Shown: positions 61,226 to 64,000 of the stretch, one piece after another
Position numbering within the stretch: the stretch's first letter is position 1
Layout of the letters: each line of letters opens with the position of its first letter
Source of the DNA: Pardosa pseudoannulata
Taxonomy: Eukaryota > Arthropoda > Arachnida > Araneae > Lycosidae
Direction of reading: 5' to 3'
Assembly: GCA_032207245.1 (NCBI GenBank)
Contig: JAGEOH010000203.1
Location: 1-64,000, forward strand
DNA: 64,000 nucleotides
Translations under genes and position numbers: made by a program
Notes under the pieces: model-generated
Seen by the model: only the letters and a program-made list of their open reading frames with translations
What the model was told of the DNA's origin: nothing
Databases searched by the model: none

Positions 61226-62409
61226 TATAGACAAAATATCAATATTATTTAAATATTCTTTAAATGCAATAGATGATGTGTTAAAAAAATATGTAACAAC
61301 GATGAGAGATTTGGAGGAAAAACAGTATAGTATTACTTGGTGGAGAATTTAGACAAACAGCTAATGTAGTTATGAGAGGTACAGGAAATGATACAGTAGA
61401 AGCATCAATAAAATATTCTGATTTATAGAATAATATAAAGATACACAAACTTACAACAAACATGAGATGTCAAAATCAAGAAGATTTTACAGAATGAATA
61501 CTCAATATAGGAAACGGTACTATCGTAGACGAAGCGTATCAGCCAATGAAACTCCAACACGTGGTCGAATATGATTGGCCAATAAAACTATAAATAACCC
61601 CACGGATTGGAGGGAATGGAACCCCAGTCACCACAAATAAACAATAGCGTTGACAGGTACACTTCACACACAACACAAAAGACTGTTTAGTACAAATACC
61701 AAAACAATACTTGGTAAATGATAACATAGTAAAAGGAATATTCGGTGATAACATTGACATCAATGAAGATACTATATACAATAAAGTTATTCTAACAAGT
61801 AAAAATGAATATGCATATAAGATAAACACCGAAATCATAAACATGATTAGTGGGCATGACAGAATATACAAAAGTATAGATACAATAGTAAGTGAAGATA
61901 ATAATGATCACATAAACTACGCTATGGAATTTATAAACAAACAACAACCTTCTGGAATGCCACCACATATATTAAGACTCAAGACCGGTACAGTAGTAAT
62001 GTTAGTAAGAAACTTAGATCAAAAGAATGGATTGATTAATGGTACAAGACTTATAGTAAACGAGATGCATAAAAACTTCATAATATGTAAAATACTTACA
62101 GGACACAGAAAGGATAACACAGTAGCCATACCAAGAATTGATTTAGCACCAAGTGAAACAACATTACCATTCTGTCTTAAAAGAAGACAATTTCCAATAA
62201 TACCAGCATTTGCCATGACAATACACAAATCTCAAGGACAATCATACAAACATGTCGGACTATATATTCCAGAACCATTATTCACACATGGACAACTATA
62301 TGTAGACTTGACTAGAGTAACAAACAAAGACAACCTAAAAATAAAGTTACACAAAAGGAATAATGGATACACAAGCAATATAGTATATATAATGAGTTAT
62401 TGTAAATAA
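61226..62409 (+). pseudogene. PIF1-like helicase C-terminal half (Helitron X)
   Basis: Decayed Walker B region 61226-61500 (GGEFRQTANVVMRGT, a TGA at about 61496 at the same Trp site as in W), solo LTR, then 61711-62409 open: KQYLVNDNIVKGIFGDNIDI, NEYAYKINTEIINMISG, GTVVMLVRNLDQKNG, AFAMTIHKSQGQS, GQLYVDLTRV. The last has Asp and Thr where W has GLS, a likely inactivating change. Confidence 0.88.
61521..61655 (+). repeat. Solo LTR-like insertion (135 bp), TSD GGTAC
   Basis: GGTAC at 61516-61520 and 61656-61660; absent from Helitron W at 54363. Begins TATCGTAGACG (TG expected) and ends GCGTTGACA. Holds two CCAAT boxes, ACTATAAATAACCCC and then an ATG, that is, a compact promoter. Similar start at 63000. 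Confidence 0.75.
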
Positions 62410-62474
62410 ATACATTATACAGCAAGAAAATAAATTGTATATTAAAACACAAGACAGGTAACTTAATAGTAAAA

Positions 62475-62507
62475 CCTCGTTCTAAGAACGGGATAGCAGA
62501 ATACTAG
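62475..62507 (+). other. Helitron X 3' terminus
   Basis: CCTCGTTCT-A-AGAACGGG hairpin (one imperfect pair) then ATAGCAGAATACTAG. Confidence 0.88.
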
Positions 62508-62640
62508 TACGAAATACCAAAATAAAATAGACAAAAGGACAATGAGAGTAAAAACAATAAAAGGTTAAATACACCTTATATACGCAACTATCTAAAATGG
62601 TACATCCAGACCGGTAAAGTATAGCCGGATTGTGACAATA
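62508..62640 (+). repeat. LTR remnant flanking Helitron X
   Basis: Homologous to the LTR at 12246-12493 (opposite strand). Encodes TPYIRNYLKWYIQTGKV and ends TTGTGACA. It is the DNA into which the Helitron array was inserted, or what remains of it. Confidence 0.7.
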
Positions 62641-62999
62641 TCATACCTTATTTGGTAAATTAGCACAAATCCATCACTCTTTAGGCACAAATATCCAATA
62701 TATGATTGATCAAACAAATGATATAGTTATTAATAGTAAAACTCAGACGTAGAAAGCTAAAAAAATATTAAAATAAATAGCAATGATTTCAACAACACCC
62801 AATAAACTTTTATTTAAACTTTTTTTTGTATTTATAATTATTACTTTGTGCAATTAAGATATTTTGTCTTTGGCTTTTTAATTTGGTTTTATTTCCGGTT
62901 CTGTATTAGCCACAAATTTTATTTTGATTGTGCAGTTGGCGCACTTGTTTGTTATTAAAACACCCTACATTTATTTAATATGTCAAAAATAAACATTAT
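62641..62999. other. Unassigned AT-rich sequence with a Ginger-like end motif
   Basis: No ORF. TTGTGCAGTTGGCGCAC at about 62935 resembles the inverted GCGCCAAC..GCAACC subterminal block of the Ginger-like element. Confidence 0.4.
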
Positions 63000-63276
63000 T
63001 GTCGTAGCTCAGGCGTACCAGAAAATGGTCTACTATGATTTGTTAATTTAACTATCTTCGTCCATGTCAAATGGGTATAAATATTATCTCAGTTTATAAC
63101 CCCAATAATATCTAGAATAAACAAACTATAAATAATATCATGGATAGCGAGAATATAGAAAACCACCAGTACAATTATAATCATGATTTTCATAAACAAA
63201 TATGTTTGCTTAAATCTTACATCATAACCTCATTTTTATCCACTTTTATTTCTAGACGCGCTATTGGCAAACGACA
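63000..63276 (+). repeat. Possible LTR or short element (TGTCGTAG...AACGACA)
   Basis: The first bases resemble 61521-61655 (TCGTAGACGAAGCGTATCAG). It has GGTATAAATA (about 63076), AACCCC (about 63102) and an ATG at 63140 opening a 46-codon ORF (MDSENIENHQYNYNHDF). It ends GCGCTATTGGCAAACGACA, like the right end of the Ginger-like element. Flanks AT-T-AT and ATAAA do not match, so identity is unsettled. Confidence 0.4.
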
Positions 63277-63618
63277 ATAAATATTATGATTGTTGGACAG
63301 AATACCTAAAATATAAATAGATATTACAATTTGTGATAGAATTGTAGGAATGGCGTAGCTATCAATACGAAAGTTGTTCGTGTCGTGACTGGGGTTTGGC
63401 GTGTTGCGTCAGAATGATGAGATATCTGAAACACAATCACGAGTAAAAGTATTTAACCCAAATAAATAATAATAGACATGCTCTATGATACCAACAAGAA
63501 TAATCTTGAAATACGTGCTTCGATGGATTTTTATTGTTTGCAGAGCTTTATTATGTTACTCTAAGAACAAGATTCCTTCATAAATAAGATTATAATTTGT
63601 ATTGTAAAATCTTTACTG
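63277..63618. other. Unassigned, no gene seen
   Basis: AT-rich. A GTGTCGTGACTGGGGTTTGG stretch at about 63380 is the only GC-rich spot. No repeat partner recognised. Confidence 0.5.
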
Positions 63619-63623
63619 TTATA

Positions 63624-63786
63624 TGTGGTAACGCACATTATTATCTTGCATTACCACATTGGAAAGTTTCTAAACACTTTCCTATAAATAAAAAAATAAA
63701 AGTTTACCCCATGCAGGGCAAACAAAATAAAGACAAAGTTTTTATGAAATCCCCAATTGAATCGTATCTAAAACCGGGATACGACA
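63624..63786 (+). repeat. Solo LTR (163 bp), Q-like, TSD TTATA
   Basis: TTATA at 63619-63623 and 63787-63791. Opens with a hairpin (TGTGGTAACGCACA...TTGCATTACCACA), has TTTACCCC directly before ATG (MQGKQNKDKVFMKSPIESYL then KPGYD) and ends CGGGATACGACA. Confidence 0.92.
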
Positions 63787-63839
63787 TTATAATGTGTAAA
63801 AATAATCTTGTTTTATATTAAATAAGAAGATAGGAACAA

Positions 63840-64000
63840 TGAACTAAAATGTTTCATATCTGATGTCGTCAAACAAAAAAATATCCCCTGATTTTAAATG
63901 TTGCCACGAAGAAAAAAACGTAAGAGGGTTTAACATATTTGAATAAAATCCATTTGGCATTTAAAACTAAATGTATGCTATTAAAGGCATCAATGCGATA
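63840..64000 (-). mobile_element. Merlin end, element 6 family, truncated by window edge
   Basis: GAACTAAAATG, then TCGTCAAACAAAAAAATATC and TTTAAATGTTGCCACGAAGA match the left end of Merlin 6 (50680-50770). The transposase would lie to the right on the minus strand. Confidence 0.75.

Larger units (their letters stand above)
55196..62507 (+). mobile_element. Helitron X, end to end, with two later insertions
   Basis: Starts TCCTTATATATA right after W's CTAG and ends with the hairpin and ATACTAG at 62507, followed by T. Carries Rep/helicase coding in three blocks. Interrupted by a Ginger-like element (59181-61220) and a solo LTR (61521-61655). Its helicase N-terminal part has an internal deletion that removed Walker A (between NLPT near 59040 and the HSGFK region near 59095), so it is now non-autonomous. 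Confidence 0.88.

Noticed and set aside
63597..63821. Small host gene of 74 aa
   Set aside because: It is the leader ORF of a solo LTR with TTATA duplication plus flank.
1..64000. CRISPR arrays, rRNA or tRNA genes
   Set aside because: No regularly spaced short repeats and no rRNA or cloverleaf-like sequence noticed; a dedicated tRNA scan was not possible here.

Overview
What it is. This is an AT-rich, intron-poor eukaryotic window made almost entirely of transposable elements (TEs) in several layers of insertion. I read it as a TE-expanded microsporidian genome. The reasons are: coding starts sit directly behind a CCCC motif with almost no 5' leader (4189-4198, 10142-10148, 11730-11739, 30699-30707, 40565-40569, 55937-55943); no introns, rRNA or tRNA were seen; and the TE mix is Ty3/gypsy LTR retrotransposons plus Merlin (ISXO2-like DDE) transposons, with Helitrons, one Tc1/mariner and one Ginger-like element. 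The species cannot be named from sequence alone.

Layout. 1-3870: 3' part of a gypsy element (O) with its LTR. 4.0-5.4 kb: the only host-like genes, a secreted hypothetical protein broken at an A10 run and a second hypothetical ORF. 5.66-8.69 kb: minus-strand gypsy P with 38-bp (possibly 65-bp) LTRs. 8.7-15.65 kb: Helitron pieces, solo LTRs, a Tc1 pseudogene and two Merlin elements. 15.9-19.9 kb: minus gypsy N. 19.9-20.75 kb: remnants. 20752-37465: minus gypsy H (59-bp LTRs, target-site duplication (TSD) GATTA), which hosts gypsy F (TSD CATGG), a Merlin (with its own solo LTR) and gypsy A (TSD GTAAT); A in turn hosts gypsy B (TSD TAAGG) and a solo LTR (TSD ATAAT). 37.5-40.5 kb: remnants J and K with an intact Merlin. 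40479-44186: gypsy C (106-bp LTRs, TSD ATAAG). 44.2-47.8 kb: decayed gypsy L. 47.8-54.0 kb: a Merlin remnant and minus gypsy T, which is split by two Merlins. 54.0-62.5 kb: two Helitrons joined head to tail, the second carrying a Ginger-like transposon and a solo LTR. 62.5-64.0 kb: LTR pieces and a Merlin end cut by the window edge.

How the parts work. Each gypsy element encodes Gag and Pol (protease, reverse transcriptase, RNase H, integrase), except the B/P family, which shows no protease. Two LTR classes emerge. Class I has short LTRs (about 37-106 bp), and gag starts at or next to the LTR/primer-binding-site (PBS) junction. Class II has longer LTRs (about 160-270 bp) that open with a hairpin or palindrome and encode a Gag N-terminus with a shared short motif (consensus near I-E-x-Y/F-L-x-x-G); the two class II gag regions that preserve a knuckle have a CX2HX4HX4C pattern. 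Most pol genes are broken. Gypsy B's identical 49-bp LTRs and two full-length Merlin transposases suggest recent activity. All calls come from reading the sequence; no database search was run.
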